Shown here: piece after piece, positions 12,496-26,572 of the stretch
Position numbering within the stretch: the first letter of the stretch is position 1
Layout of the letters: every line of letters starts with the position of its first letter
Made by a program: the position numbers and the translations under genes
Assembly (NCBI GenBank): GCA_964057225.1
Contig: OZ059898.1
Span: 21,057,267 to 21,121,266 of the forward strand
From: Auanema rhodensis
Lineage: Eukaryota > Nematoda > Chromadorea > Rhabditida > Rhabditidae
DNA: 64,000 bases
Direction: 5' to 3'
The notes under the pieces: model-generated
The model's input: the letters and a program-made list of their open reading frames with translations, nothing else
Databases searched by the model: none
What the model was told of the DNA's origin: nothing

Positions 12496-13550
12496 TTTTC
12501 AAAGTTAGATTCCCCATGTCCATATTAGTCTAAAAACAAATTTTTATTGATATTGGTGCATGGTAACCATGACTTTGAAATTTACGTGAACTTTAATTTA
12601 TGCTAATTAAATGTACACGTGATGTGCACTTGGTATGTAACTCGCTTCACGTGAAAGATAAAGAGATGCGGTTTTCAAATTTGATTCCCCATGTCCATAT
12701 TAGTCTAAAAACAAATTTTCATTGATATTGGTTCATGGTAACCATGACTTTGAAATTTACGTGAACTTTAATTTATGCTAATTAAATGTACACGTGATGT
12801 GCACTTGGTATGTAACTCGCTTCACGTGAAAGATAAAGAGATGCGGTTTTCAAAATTAGATTCATCATGTCCATATTAGTCTAAAAACAAATTTTTATTG
12901 ATATTGGTGCATGGTAACCATGACTTTGAAATTTACGTGAACTTTAATTTATGCTTATTAAATGTACACGTGATGTGCACTTGGTATGTAACTCGCTTCA
13001 CGTGAAAGATAAAGAGATGCGGTTTTCAAAATTAGATTCCCCATGTCCATATTAGTCTAAAAACAAATTTTTATTGATATTGGTTCATGGTAACCATGAC
13101 TTTGAAATTTACGTGAACTTTAATTTATGCTAATTAAAAGTACACGTGATGTGCACTTGGTATGTAACTCGCTTCACGTGAAAGATAAAGAGATACGGTT
13201 TTCAAAATTAGATTCCCCATGTCCATATTAGTCTAAAAACAAATTTTCATTGATATTGGTTCATGGTAACCATGACTTTGAAATTTACGTGAACTTTAAT
13301 TTATGCTAATTAAATGTACACGTGATGTGCACTTGGTATGTAACTCGCTTCACGTGAAAGATAAAGAGATGCGGTTTTCAAAATTAGATTCCCCATGTCC
13401 ATATTAGTCTAAAAACAAATTTTTATTGATATTGGTGCATGGTAACCATGACTTTGAAATTTACGTGAACTTTGATTTATGCTAATTAAATGTACATGTG
13501 ATGTGCACTTGGTATGTAACTCGCTTCACGTGAAAGATAAAGAGATGCGG
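12496..13550 (+). repeat. 6-monomer higher-order repeat, copy 1 (1055 bp)
   Basis: Six units, one of them 175 bp. Ordered markers: AAAGTTAGATT start (12501), short TTCAAATTTGATT unit (12672), TTCATCATG with GCTTATTAA (12847 on), TAAAAGTACAC, GATACGG with TTTTCATTG, and finally CTTTGATTTATG with TACATGTG. All recur 1055 bp later. Its first two markers also occur about 703 bp upstream (AAAGTTAG at 11798), so the block grew by stepwise duplication. Confidence 0.85.
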
Positions 13551-14605
13551 TTTTCAAAGTTAGATTCCCCATGTCCATATTAGTCTAAAAACAAATTTTT
13601 ATTGATATTGGTGCATGGTAACCATGACTTTGAAATTTACGTGAACTTTAATTTATGCTAATTAAATGTACACGTGATGTGCACTTGGTATGTAACTCGC
13701 TTCACGTGAAAGATAAAGAGATGCGGTTTTCAAATTTGATTCCCCATGTCCATATTAGTCTAAAAACAAATTTTCATTGATATTGGTTCATGGTAACCAT
13801 GACTTTGAAATTTACGTGAACTTTAATTTATGCTAATTAAATGTACACGTGATGTGCACTTGGTATGTAACTCGCTTCACGTGAAAGATAAAGAGATGCG
13901 GTTTTCAAAATTAGATTCATCATGTCCATATTAGTCTAAAAACAAATTTTTATTGATATTGGTGCATGGTAACCATGACTTTGAAATTTACGTGAACTTT
14001 AATTTATGCTTATTAAATGTACACGTGATGTGCACTTGGTATGTAACTCGCTTCACGTGAAAGATAAAGAGATGCGGTTTTCAAAATTAGATTCCCCATG
14101 TCCATATTAGTCTAAAAACAAATTTTTATTGATATTGGTTCATGGTAACCATGACTTTGAAATTTACGTGAACTTTAATTTATGCTAATTAAAAGTACAC
14201 GTGATGTGCACTTGGTATGTAACTCGCTTCACGTGAAAGATAAAGAGATACGGTTTTCAAAATTAGATTCCCCATGTCCATATTAGTCTAAAAACAAATT
14301 TTCATTGATATTGGTTCATGGTAACCATGACTTTGAAATTTACGTGAACTTTAATTTATGCTAATTAAATGTACACGTGATGTGCACTTGGTATGTAACT
14401 CGCTTCACGTGAAAGATAAAGAGATGCGGTTTTCAAAATTAGATTCCCCATGTCCATATTAGTCTAAAAACAAATTTTTATTGATATTGGTGCATGGTAA
14501 CCATGACTTTGAAATTTACGTGAACTTTGATTTATGCTAATTAAATGTACATGTGATGTGCACTTGGTATGTAACTCGCTTCACGTGAAAGATAAAGAGA
14601 TGAGG
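13551..14605 (+). repeat. 6-monomer higher-order repeat, copy 2 (1055 bp)
   Basis: Direct tandem partner of 12496-13550, with AAAGTTAG at 13556 and CTTTGATTTATG/TACATGTG at 13471 and 14526. I noticed no difference between the copies, which suggests a recent duplication. The second copy is in turn almost entirely inside the 4047-bp duplication that starts at about 13727. Confidence 0.85.
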
Positions 14606-17600
14606 TTTTCAAAATAAGATTCCCCATGTCCATATTAGTCTAAAAACAAATTTTTATTGATATTGGTGCATGGTAACCATGACTTTGAAATTTACGTGAA
14701 CTTTAATTTATGCTAATTAAATGTACACGTGATGTGCACTTGGTATGTAACTTGCTTCACGTGAAAGATAAAGAGATGCGGTTTTCGAAATTAGATTCCC
14801 CATGTCCATATTAGTCTAAAAACAATTTTTTATTGATATTGGTGCATGGTAACCATGACTTTGAAATTTACGTGAACTTTAATTCATGCTAATTAAATGT
14901 ACACGTGATGTGCACTTGGTATGTAACTCGCTTCACGTGAAAGATAAAGAGATGCGGTTTTCAAAATTAGATTCCGCATGTCCATATTAGTCTAAAAACA
15001 AATTTTTATTGATATTGGTGCATGGTAACCATGACTTTGAAATTTACGTGAACTTTAATTTATGCTAATTAAATGTACACGTGATGTGCACTTGGTATGT
15101 AACTCGCTTCACGTGAAAGATAAAGAGATGCGGTTTTCAAAATTAGATTCCTCTTGTCCATATTAGTCTAAAAACAAATTTTTATTGATATTGGTTCATG
15201 GTAACCATGACTTTGAAATTTACGTGAACTTTAATTTATGCTAATTAAATGTACACGTGATGTGCACTTGGTATGTAACTCGCTTCACGTGAAAGATAAA
15301 GAGATGCTGTTTTCAAAATTAGATTCCTCATGTCCATATTAGTCTAAAAACAAATTTTTATTGATATTGGTTCATGGTAACCATGACTTTGAAATTTACG
15401 TGAACTTTGATTTATGCTAATTAAATGTACACGTGATGTGCACTTGGTATGTAACTCGCTTCACGTGAAAGATAAAGAGATGCGGTTTTCAAAATAAGAT
15501 TCCCCATGTCCATATTAGTCTAAAAACAATTTTTTATTGATATTGGTGCATGGTAACCATGACTTTGAAATTTACGTGAACTTTAATTCATGCTAATTAA
15601 ATGTACACGTGATGTGCACTTGGTATGTAACTCGCTTCACGTGAAAGATAAAGAGATGCGGTTTTCAAAATTTGATTCCCCATGTCCATATTAGTCTAAA
15701 AACAAATTTTCATTGATATTGGTTCATGGTAACCATGACTTTGAAATTTACGTGAACTTTAATTTATGCTAATTAAATGTACACGTGATGTGCACTTGGT
15801 ATGTAACTCGCTTCACGTGAAAGATAAAGAGATGCGGTTTCCAAAATTAGATTCATCATGTCCATATTAGTCTAAAAACAAATTTTTATTGATATTGGTT
15901 CATGGTAACCATGACTTTGAAATTTACGTGAACTTTAATTTATGCTAATTAATTGTACACGTGATGTGCACTTGGTATGTAACTCGCTTCACGTGAAAGA
16001 TAAAGAGATGAGGTTTCCAAAATTAGATTCATCATGTCCATATTAGTCTAAAAACAAATTTTTATTGATATTGGTTCATGGTAACCATGACTTTGAAATT
16101 TACGTGAACTTTAATTTATGCTAATTAATTGTACACGTGATGTGCACTTGGTATGGAACTCGCTTCACGTGAAAGATAAAGAGATGAGGTTTTCAAAATA
16201 AGATTCCCCATGTCCATATTAGTCTAAAAACAAATTTTTATTGATATTGGTGCATGGTAACCATGACTTTGAAATTTACGTGAACTTTAATTTATGCTAA
16301 TTAAATGTACACATGATGTGCACTTGGTATGTAACTTGCTTCACGTGAAAGATAAAGAGATGCGGTTTTCGAAATTAGATTTCCCATGTCCATATTAGTC
16401 TAAAAACAATTTTTTATTGATAATGGTGCATGGTAACCATGACTTTGAAATTTACGTGAACTTTAATTCATGCTAATTAAATGTACACGTGATGTGCACT
16501 TGGTATGTAACTCGCTTCACGTGAAAGATAAAGAGATGCGGTTTTCAAAATTAGATTCCCCATGTCCATATTAGTCTAAAAACAAATTTTTATTGATATT
16601 GGTGCATGGTAACCATGACTTTGAAATTTACGTGAACTTTAATTTATGCTAATTAAATGTACACGTGATGTGCACTTGGTATGTAACTCGCTTCACGTGA
16701 AAGATAAAGAGATGCGGTTTTCAAAATTAGATTCCCCATGTCCATATTAGTCTAAAAACAATTTTTTATTGATATTGGTGCATGGTAACCATGACTTTGA
16801 AATTTACGTGAACTTTAATTTATGCTAATTAAATGTACACGTGATGTGCACTTGGTATGTAACTCGCTTCACGTGAAAGATAAAGAGATGCGGTTTTCAA
16901 AATTAGATTCATCATGTCCATATTAGTCTAAAAACAAATTTTTATTGATATTGGTGCATGGTAACCATGACTTTGAAATTTACGTGAACTTTAATTTATG
17001 CTAATTAAATGTACACGTGATGTGCACTTGGTATGTAACTCGCTTCACGTGAAAGATAAAGAGATGCGGTTTTCAAAATTTGATTCCCCATGTCCATATT
17101 AGTCTGAAAACAAATTTTCATTGATATTGGTTCATGGTAACCATGACTTTGAAATTTACGTGAACTTTAATTTATGCTAATTAAATGTACACGTGATGTG
17201 CACTTGGTATGTAACTCGCTTCACGTGAAAGATAAAGAGATGCGGTTTTCAAAATTAGATTCATCATGTCCATATTAGTCTAAAAACAAATTTTTATTGA
17301 TATTGGTGCATGGTAACCATGACTTTGAAATTTACGTGAACTTTAATTTATGCTTATTAAATGTACACGTGATGTGCAATTGGTATGTAACTCGCTTCAC
17401 GTGAAAGATAAAGAGATGCGGTTTTCAAAAATAGATTCCCCATGTACATATTAGTCTAAAAACAAATTTTTATTGATATTGGTTCATGGTAACCATGACT
17501 TTGAAATTAACGTGAACTTTAATTTATGCTAATTAAATGTACACGTGATGTGCACTTGGTATGTAACTCGCTTCACGTGAAAGATAAAGAGATACGGTTT

Positions 17601-17773
17601 TCAAAATTAGATTCCCCATGTCCATATTAGTCTAAAAACAAATTTTTATTGATATTGGTGCATGGTAACCATGACTTTGAAATTTACGTGAACTTTAATT
17701 TATGCTAATTAAATGTACACGTGATGTGCACTTGGTATGTAACTCGCTTCACGTGAAAGATAAAGAGATGCGG
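13727..17773 (+). repeat. 23-monomer tandem duplication, copy 1 (4047 bp)
   Basis: Twenty-three units including one 175-bp unit give 4047 bp. At least ten rare markers have partners exactly 4047 bp downstream: CTTTGATTTATG (14526/18573), CTCTTGTCC (15151/19198), GTATGGAACTC (16151/20198), TTCGAAATTAGATTTCC (16371/20418), GTCTGAAAAC (17104/21151), GTGCAATTGG (17374/21421) and others. One unit, from about 16010, differs from its partner and instead resembles the unit just before it, which fits local conversion. Confidence 0.9.
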
Positions 17774-20700
17774 TTTTCAAATTTGATTCCCCATGTCCAT
17801 ATTAGTCTAAAAACAAATTTTCATTGATATTGGTTCATGGTAACCATGACTTTGAAATTTACGTGAACTTTAATTTATGCTAATTAAATGTACACGTGAT
17901 GTGCACTTGGTATGTAACTCGCTTCACGTGAAAGATAAAGAGATGCGGTTTTCAAAATTAGATTCATCATGTCCATATTAGTCTAAAAACAAATTTTTAT
18001 TGATATTGGTGCATGGTAACCATGACTTTGAAATTTACGTGAACTTTAATTTATGCTTATTAAATGTACACGTGATGTGCACTTGGTATTTAACTCGCTT
18101 CACGTGAAAGATAAAGAGATGCGGTTTTCAAAATTAGATTCCCCATGTCCATATTAGTCTAAAAACAAATTTTTATTGATATTGGTTCATGGTAACCATG
18201 ACTTTGAAATTTACGTGAACTTTAATTTATGCTAATTAAAAGTACACGTGATGTGCACTTGGTATGTAACTCGCTTCACGTGAAAGATAAAGAGATACGG
18301 TTTTCAAAATTAGATTCCCCATGTCCATATTAGTCTAAAAACATATTTTCATTGATATTGGTTCATGGTAACCATGACTTTGAAATTTACGTGAACTTTA
18401 ATTTATGCTAATTAAATGTACACGTGATGTGCACTTGGTATGTAACTCGCTTCACGTGAAAGATAAAGAGATGCGGTTTTCAAAATTAGATTCCCCATGT
18501 CCATATTAGTCTAAAAACAAATTTTTATTGATATTGGTGCATGGTAACCATGACTTTGAAATTTACGTGAACTTTGATTTATGCTAATTAAATGTACATG
18601 TGATGTGCACTTGGTATGTAACTCGCTTCACGTGAAAGATAAAGAGATGAGGTTTTCAAAATAAGATTCCCCATGTCCATATTAGTCTAAAAACAAATTT
18701 TTATTGATATTGGTGCATGGTAACCATGACTTTGAAATTTACGTGAACTTTAATTTATGCTAATTAAATGTACACGTGATGTGCACTTGGTATGTAACTT
18801 GCTTCACGTGAAAGATAAAGAGAAGCGGTTTTCGAAATTAGATTCCCCATGTCCATATTAGTCTAAAAACAATTTTTTATTGATATTGGTGCATGGTAAC
18901 CATGACTTTGAAATTTACGTGAACTTTAATTCATGCTAATTAAATGTACACGTGATGTGCACTTGGTATGTAACTCGCTTCACGTGAAAGATAAAGAGAT
19001 GCGGTTTTCAAAATTAGATTCCGCATGTCCATATTAGTCTAAAAACAAATTTTTATTGATATTGGTGCATGGTAACCATGACTTTGAAATTTACGTGAAC
19101 TTTAATTTATGCTAATTAAATGTACACGTGATGTGCACTTGGTATGTAACTCGCTTCACGTGAAAGATAAAGAGATGCGGTTTTCAAAATTAGATTCCTC
19201 TTGTCCATATTAGTCTAAAAACAAATTTTTATTGATATTGGTTCATGGTAACCATGACTTTGAAATTTACGTGAACTTTAATTTATGCTAATTAAATGTA
19301 CACGTGATGTGCACTTGGTATGTAACTCGCTTCACGTGAAAGATAAAGAGATGCTGTTTTCAAAATTAGATTCCTCATGTCCATATTAGTCTAAAAACAA
19401 ATTTTTATTGATATTGGTTCATGGTAACCATGACTTTGAAATTTACGTGAACTTTGATTTATGCTAATTAAATGTACACGTGATGTGCACTTGGTATGTA
19501 ACTCGCTTCACGTGAAAGATAAAGAGATGCGGTTTTCAAAATAAGATTCCCCATGTCCATATTAGTCTAAAAACAATTTTTTATTGATATTGGTGCATGG
19601 TAACCATGACTTTGAAATTTACGTGAACTTTAATTCATGCTAATTAAATGTACACGTGATGTGCACTTGGTATGTAACTCGCTTCACGTGAAAGATAAAG
19701 AGATGCGGTTTTCAAAATTTGATTCCCCATGTCCATATTAGTCTAAAAACAAATTTTCATTGATATTGGTTCATGGTAACCATGACTTTGAAATTTACGT
19801 GAACTTTAATTTATGCTAATTAAATGTACACGTGATGTGCACTTGGTATGTAACTCGCTTCACGTGAAAGATAAAGAGATGCGGTTTCCAAAATTAGATT
19901 CATCATGTCCATATTAGTCTAAAAACAAATTTTTATTGATATTGGTTCATGGTAACCATGACTTTGAAATTTACGTGAACTTTAATTTATGCTAATTAAT
20001 TGTACACGTGATGTGCACTTGGTATGTAACTCGCTTCACGTGAAAGATAAAGAGATGCGGTTTTCAAAATTAGATTCCCCATGTCCATATTAGTCTAAAA
20101 ACAAATTTTTATTGATATTGGTTCATGGTAACCATGACTTTGAAATTTACGTGAACTTTGATTTATGCTAATTAAATGTACACGTGATGTGCACTTGGTA
20201 TGGAACTCGCTTCACGTGAAAGATAAAGAGATGAGGTTTTCAAAATAAGATTCCCCATGTCCATATTAGTCTAAAAACAAATTTTTATTGATATTGGTGC
20301 ATGGTAACCATGACTTTGAAATTTACGTGAACTTTAATTTATGCTAATTAAATGTACACATGATGTGCACTTGGTATGTAACTTGCTTCACGTGAAAGAT
20401 AAAGAGATGCGGTTTTCGAAATTAGATTTCCCATGTCCATATTAGTCTAAAAACAATTTTTTATTGATAATGGTGCATGGTAACCATGACTTTGAAATTT
20501 ACGTGAACTTTAATTCATGCTAATTAAATGTACACGTGATGTGCACTTGGTATGTAACTCGCTTCACGTGAAAGATAAAGAGATGCGGTTTTCAAAATTA
20601 GATTCCCCATGTCCATATTAGTCTAAAAACAAATTTTTATTGATATTGGTGCATGGTAACCATGACTTTGAAATTTACGTGAACTTTAATTTATGCTAAT

Positions 20701-21820
20701 TAAATGTACACGTGATGTGCACTTGGTATGTAACTCGCTTCACGTGAAAGATAAAGAGATGCGGTTTTCAAAATTAGATTCCCCATGTCCATATTAGTCT
20801 AAAAACAATTTTTTATTGATATTGGTGCATGGTAACCATGACTTTGAAATTTACGTGAACTTTAATTTATGCTAATTAAATGTACACGTGATGTGCACTT
20901 GGTATGTAACTCGCTTCACGTGAAAGATAAAGAGATGCGGTTTTCAAAATTAGATTCATCATGTCCATATTAGTCTAAAAACAAATTTTTATTGATATTG
21001 GTGCATGGTAACCATGACTTTGAAATTTACGTGAACTTTAATTTATGCTAATTAAATGTACACGTGATGTGCACTTGGTATGTAACTCGCTTCACGTGAA
21101 AGATAAAGAGATGCGGTTTTCAAAATTTGATTCCCCATGTCCATATTAGTCTGAAAACAAATTTTCATTGATATTGGTTCATGGTAACCATGACTTTGAA
21201 ATTTACGTGAACTTTAATTTATGCTAATTAAATGTACACGTGATGTGCACTTGGTATGTAACTCGCTTCACGTGAAAGATAAAGAGATGCGGTTTTCAAA
21301 ATTAGATTCATCATGTCCATATTAGTCTAAAAACAAATTTTTATTGATATTGGTGCATGGTAACCATGACTTTGAAATTTACGTGAACTTTAATTTATGC
21401 TTATTAAATGTACACGTGATGTGCAATTGGTATGTAACTCGCTTCACGTGAAAGATAAAGAGATGCGGTTTTCAAAAATAGATTCCCCATGTACATATTA
21501 GTCTAAAAACAAATTTTTATTGATATTGGTTCATGGTAACCATGACTTTGAAATTAACGTGAACTTTAATTTATGCTAATTAAATGTACACGTGATGTGC
21601 ACTTGGTATGTAACTCGCTTCACGTGAAAGATAAAGAGATACGGTTTTCAAAATTAGATTCCCCATGTCCATATTAGTCTAAAAACAAATTTTTATTGAT
21701 ATTGGTGCATGGTAACCATGACTTTGAAATTTACGTGAACTTTAATTTATGCTAATTAAATGTACACGTGATGTGCACTTGGTATGTAACTCGCTTCACG
21801 TGAAAGATAAAGAGATGCGG
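17774..21820 (+). repeat. 23-monomer tandem duplication, copy 2 (4047 bp)
   Basis: Directly adjoins copy 1; both begin with the same 175-bp TTCAAATTTGATT unit. Private changes in this copy include GGTATTTAACTC (about 18087), AAACATATTTTC (about 18340), AGAAGCGG (about 18822), and a replaced unit near 20055 that has TTCCCCATG and CTTTGATTTATG where copy 1 has TTCATCATG and TAATTAATTG. The unit after the block is again a TTCAAAATTTGATT/TTTTCATTG type, but full length. Confidence 0.9.
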
Positions 21821-23580
21821 TTTTCAAAATTTGATTCCCCATGTCCATATTAGTCTAAAAACAAATTTTCATTGATATTGGTTCATGGTAACCATGACTT
21901 TGAAATTTACGTGAACTTTAATTTATGCTAATTAAATGTACACGTGATGTGCACTTGGTATGTAACTCGCTTCACGTGAAAGATAAAGAGATGCGGTTTT
22001 CAAAATTAGATTCCCCATGTCCATATTAGTCTAAAAACAAATTTTTATCGATATTGGTGCATGGTAACCATGACTTTGAAATTTACGTGAACTTTAATTC
22101 ATGCTAATTAAATGTACACGTGATGTGCACTTGGTATGTAACTCGCTTCACGTGAAAGATAAAGAGATGCGGTTTTCAAAATTTGATTCCCCATGTCCAT
22201 ATTAGTCTAAAAACAAATTTTCATTGATATTGGTTCATGGTAACCATGACTTTGAAATTTACGTGAACTTTAATTTATGCTAATTAAATGTACACGTGAT
22301 GTGCACTTGGTATGTAACTCGCTTCACGTGAAAGATAAAGAGATGCAGTTTTCAAAATTAGATTCATCATGTCCATATTAGTCTAAAAACAAATTTTTAT
22401 TGATATTGGTGCATGGTAACCATGACTTTGAAATTTACGTGAACTTTAATTTATGCTTATTAAATGTACACGTGATGTGCACTTGGTATGTAACTCGCTT
22501 CACGTGAAAGATAAAGAGATGCGGTTTTCAAAATTTGATTCCCCATGTCCATATTAGTCTAAAAACAAATTTTCATTGATATTGGTTCATGGTAACCATG
22601 ACTTTGAAATTAACGTGAACTTTAATTTATGCTAATTAAATGTACACGTGATGTGCACTTGGTATGTAACTCGCTTCACGTGAAAGATAAAGAGATACGG
22701 TTTTCAAAATTAGATTCCCCATGTCCATATTAGTCTAAAAACAAATTTTTATTGATATTGGTGCATGGTAACCATGACTTTGAAATTTACGTGAACTTTA
22801 ATTTATGCTAATTAAATGTACACGTGATGTGCACTTGGTATGTAACTCGCTTCACGTGAAAGATAAAGAGATGCGGTTTTCAAAATTAGATTCCCCATGT
22901 CCATATTAGTCTAAAAACAAATTTTTATTGATATTGGTGCATGGTAACCATGACTTTGAAATTTACGTGAACTTTAATTTATGCTAATTAAATGTACACG
23001 TGATGTGCACTTGGTATGTAACTCGCTTCACGTGAAAGATAAAGAGATGCGGTTTTCGAAATTAGATTCATCATGTCCATATTAGTCTAAAAACAAATTT
23101 TTATTGATATTGGTGCATGGTAACCATGACTTTGAAATTTACGTGAACTTTAATTTATGCTTATTAAATGTACACGTGATGTGCACTTGGTATGTAACTC
23201 GCTTCACGTGAAAGATAAAGAGATGCGGTTTCCAAAATTAGATTCCCCATGTACATATTAGTCTAAAAACAAATTTTTATTGATATTGGTTCATGGTAAC
23301 CATGACTTTGAAATTTACGTGAACTTTAATTTATGCTAATTAAATGTACACGTGATGTGCACTTGGTATGTAACTCGCTGCACGTGAAAGATAAAGAGAT
23401 GCGGTTTTCAAAATTAGATTCCCCATGTCCATATTAGTCTAAAAACAAATTTTTATTGATTTTGGTGCATGGTAACCATGACTTTGAAATTTACGTGAAC
23501 TTTAATTTATGCTAATTAAATGTACACGTGATGTGCACTTGGTATGTAACTCGCTTCACGTAAAAGATAAAGAGATGCGG

Positions 23581-25692
23581 TTTTCAAAGTTAGATTCCCC
23601 ATGTCCATATTAGTCTAAAAACAAATTTTTATTGATATTGGTTCATGGTAACCATGACTTTGAAATTTACGTGAACTTTAATTTATGCTAATTAAATGTA
23701 CACGTGATGTGCAATTGGTATGTAACTCGCTTCACGTGAAAGATAAAGAGATGCGGTTTTCAAAATTAGATTCCCCATGTCCATATTAGTCTAAAAACAA
23801 ATTTTTATTGATATTGGTGCATGGTAACCATGACTTTGAAATTTACGTGAACTTTAATTTATGCTAATTAAATGTACACGTGATGTGCACTTGGTATGTA
23901 ACTCGCTTCACGTGAAAGATAAAGAGATGCGGTTTTCAAAATTAGATTCCCCATGTCCATATTAGTCTAATAACAAATTTTTATTGATATTGGTTCATGG
24001 TAACCATGACTTTGAAATTTACGTGAACTTCAATTTATGCTAATTAAATGTACACGTGATGTGCACTTGGTATGTAACTCGCTTCACGTGAAAGATAAAG
24101 AGATGCGGTTTTCAAAATTAGATTCCCCATGTCCATATTAGTCTAAAAACAAATTTTTATTAATATTGGTGCATGGTAACCATGACTTTGAAATTTACGT
24201 GAACTTTAATTTATGCTAATTAAATGTACACGTGATGTGCACTTGGTATGTAACTCGCTTCACGTGAAAGATAAAGAGATGCGGTTTTCAAAATTTGATT
24301 CCCCATGTCCATATTAGTCTAAAAACAATTTTTTATTGATATTGGTGCATGGTAACCATGACTTTGAAATTTACGTGAACTTTAATTTATGCTAATTAAA
24401 TGTACACGTGATGTGCACTTGGTATGTAACTCGCTTCACGTGAAAGATAAAGAGATGCGGTTTTCAAAATTTGATTCCCCATGTCCATATTAGTCTAAAA
24501 ACAATTTTTTATTGATATTGGTGCATGGTAACCATGACTTTGAAATTTACGTGAACTTTAATTTATGCTAATTAAATGTACACGTGATGTGCACTTGGTA
24601 TGTAACTCGCTTCACGTGAAAGATAAAGAGATGCGGTTTTCAAAATTAGATTCATCATGTCCATATTAGTCTAAAAACAAATTTTCATTGATATTGGTTC
24701 ATGGTAACCATGACTTTGAAATTTACGTGAACTTTAATTTATGCTAATTAAATGTACACGTGATGTGCAATTGGTATGTAACTCGCTTCACGTGAAAGAT
24801 AAAGAGATGCGGTTTTCAAAATTAGATTCCCCATGTCCATATTAGTCTAAAAACAAATTTTTATTGATATTGGTGCATGGTAACCATGACTTTGAAATTT
24901 ACGTGAACTTTAATTTATGCTAATTAAATGTACACGTGATGTGCACTTGGTATGTAACTCGCTTCACGTGAAAGATAAAGAGATGCGGTTTTCAAAATTA
25001 GATTCCCCATGTCCATATTAGTCTAATAACAAATTTTTATTGATATTGGTTCATGGTAACCATGACTTTGAAATTTACGTGAACTTCAATTTATGCTAAT
25101 TAAATGTACACGTGATGTGCACTTGGTATGTAACTCGCTTCACGTGAAAGATAAAGAGATGCGGTTTTCAAAATTAGATTCCCCATGTCCATATTAGTCT
25201 AAAAACAAATTTTTATTAATATTGGTGCATGGTAACCATGACTTTGAAATTTACGTGAACTTTAATTTATGCTAATTAAATGTACACGTGATGTGCACTT
25301 GGTATGTAACTCGCTTCACGTGAAAGATAAAGAGATGCGGTTTTCAAAATTTGATTCCCCATGTCCATATTAGTCTAAAAACAATTTTTTATTGATATTG
25401 GTGCATGGTAACCATGACTTTGAAATTTACGTGAACTTTAATTTATGCTAATTAAATGTACACGTGATGTGCACTTGGTATGTAACTCGCTTCACGTGAA
25501 AGATAAAGAGATGCGGTTTTCAAAATTAGATTCATCATGTCCATATTAGTCTAAAAACAAATTTTTATTGATATTGGTGCATGGTAACCATGACTTTGAA
25601 ATTTACGTGAACTTTAATTTATGCTAATTAAATGTACACGTGATGTGCACTTGGTATGTAACTCGCTTCACGTGAAAGATAAAGAGATGCGG
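23581..25692 (+). repeat. 6-monomer tandem duplication (2 x 1056 bp)
   Basis: GTCTAATAACAAA with AACTTCAAT recurs at 23971 and 25027, GCAATTGG at 23711 and 24767, and TTATTAATATTGG at about 24160 and 25216, all 1056 bp apart (6 x 176). The repeat edges are approximate: the opening and closing units of the two copies differ, consistent with crossover inside units that were already different. Confidence 0.75.
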
Positions 25693-26220
25693 TTTTCAAA
25701 AATAGATTCCCCATGTACATATTAGTCTAAAAACAAATTTTTATTGATATTGGTTCATGGTAACCATGACTTTGAAATTAACGTGAACTTTAATTTATGC
25801 TAATTAAATGTACACGTGATGTGCACTTGGTATGTAACTCGCTTCACGTGAAAGATAAAGAGATACGGTTTTCAAAATTAGATTCCCCATGTCCATATTA
25901 GTCTAAAAACAAATTTTTATTGATATTGGTGCATGGTAACCATGACTTTGAAATTTACGTGAACTTTAATTTATGCTAATTAAATGTACACGTGATGTGC
26001 ACTTGGTATGTAACTCGCTTCACGTGAAAGATAAAGAGATGCGGTTTTCAAAATTTGATTCCCCATGTCCATATTAGTTTAAAAACAAATTTTCATTGAT
26101 ATTGGTTCATGGTAACCATGACTTTGAAATTTACGTGAACTTTAATTTATGCTAATTAAATGTACACGTGATGTGCACTTGGTATGTAACTCGCTTCACG
26201 TGAAAGATAAAGAGATGCGG

Positions 26221-26572
26221 TTTTCAAAATTAGATTCATCATGTCCATATTAGTCTAAAAACAAATTTTTATTGATATTGGTGCATGGTAACCATGACTT
26301 TGAATTTTACGTGAACTTTAATTTATGCTTATTAAATGTACACGTGATGTGCAATTGGTATGTAACTCGCTTCACGTGAAAGATAAAGAGATGCGGTTTT
26401 CAAAATTAGATTCATCATGTCCATATTAGTCTAAAAACAAATTTTTATTGATATTGGTGCATGGTAACCATGACTTTGAATTTTACGTGAACTTTAATTT
26501 ATGCTTATTAAATGTACACGTGATGTGCAATTGGTATGTAACTCGCTTCACGTGAAAGATAAAGAGATGCGG
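26221..26572 (+). repeat. Two apparently identical adjacent monomers with five shared variants
   Basis: Units 26221-26396 and 26397-26572 both carry TTCATCATG, TTTGAATTTTACG, GCTTATTAAATG and GCAATTGG with the G allele at site 63. I saw no difference between them, so a one-unit duplication is recent. The same haplotype appears again at 27101 (4 units on) and 28333 (7 more units on), each followed by the AAAAATAGATT/TGTACATATT unit. Confidence 0.85.
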
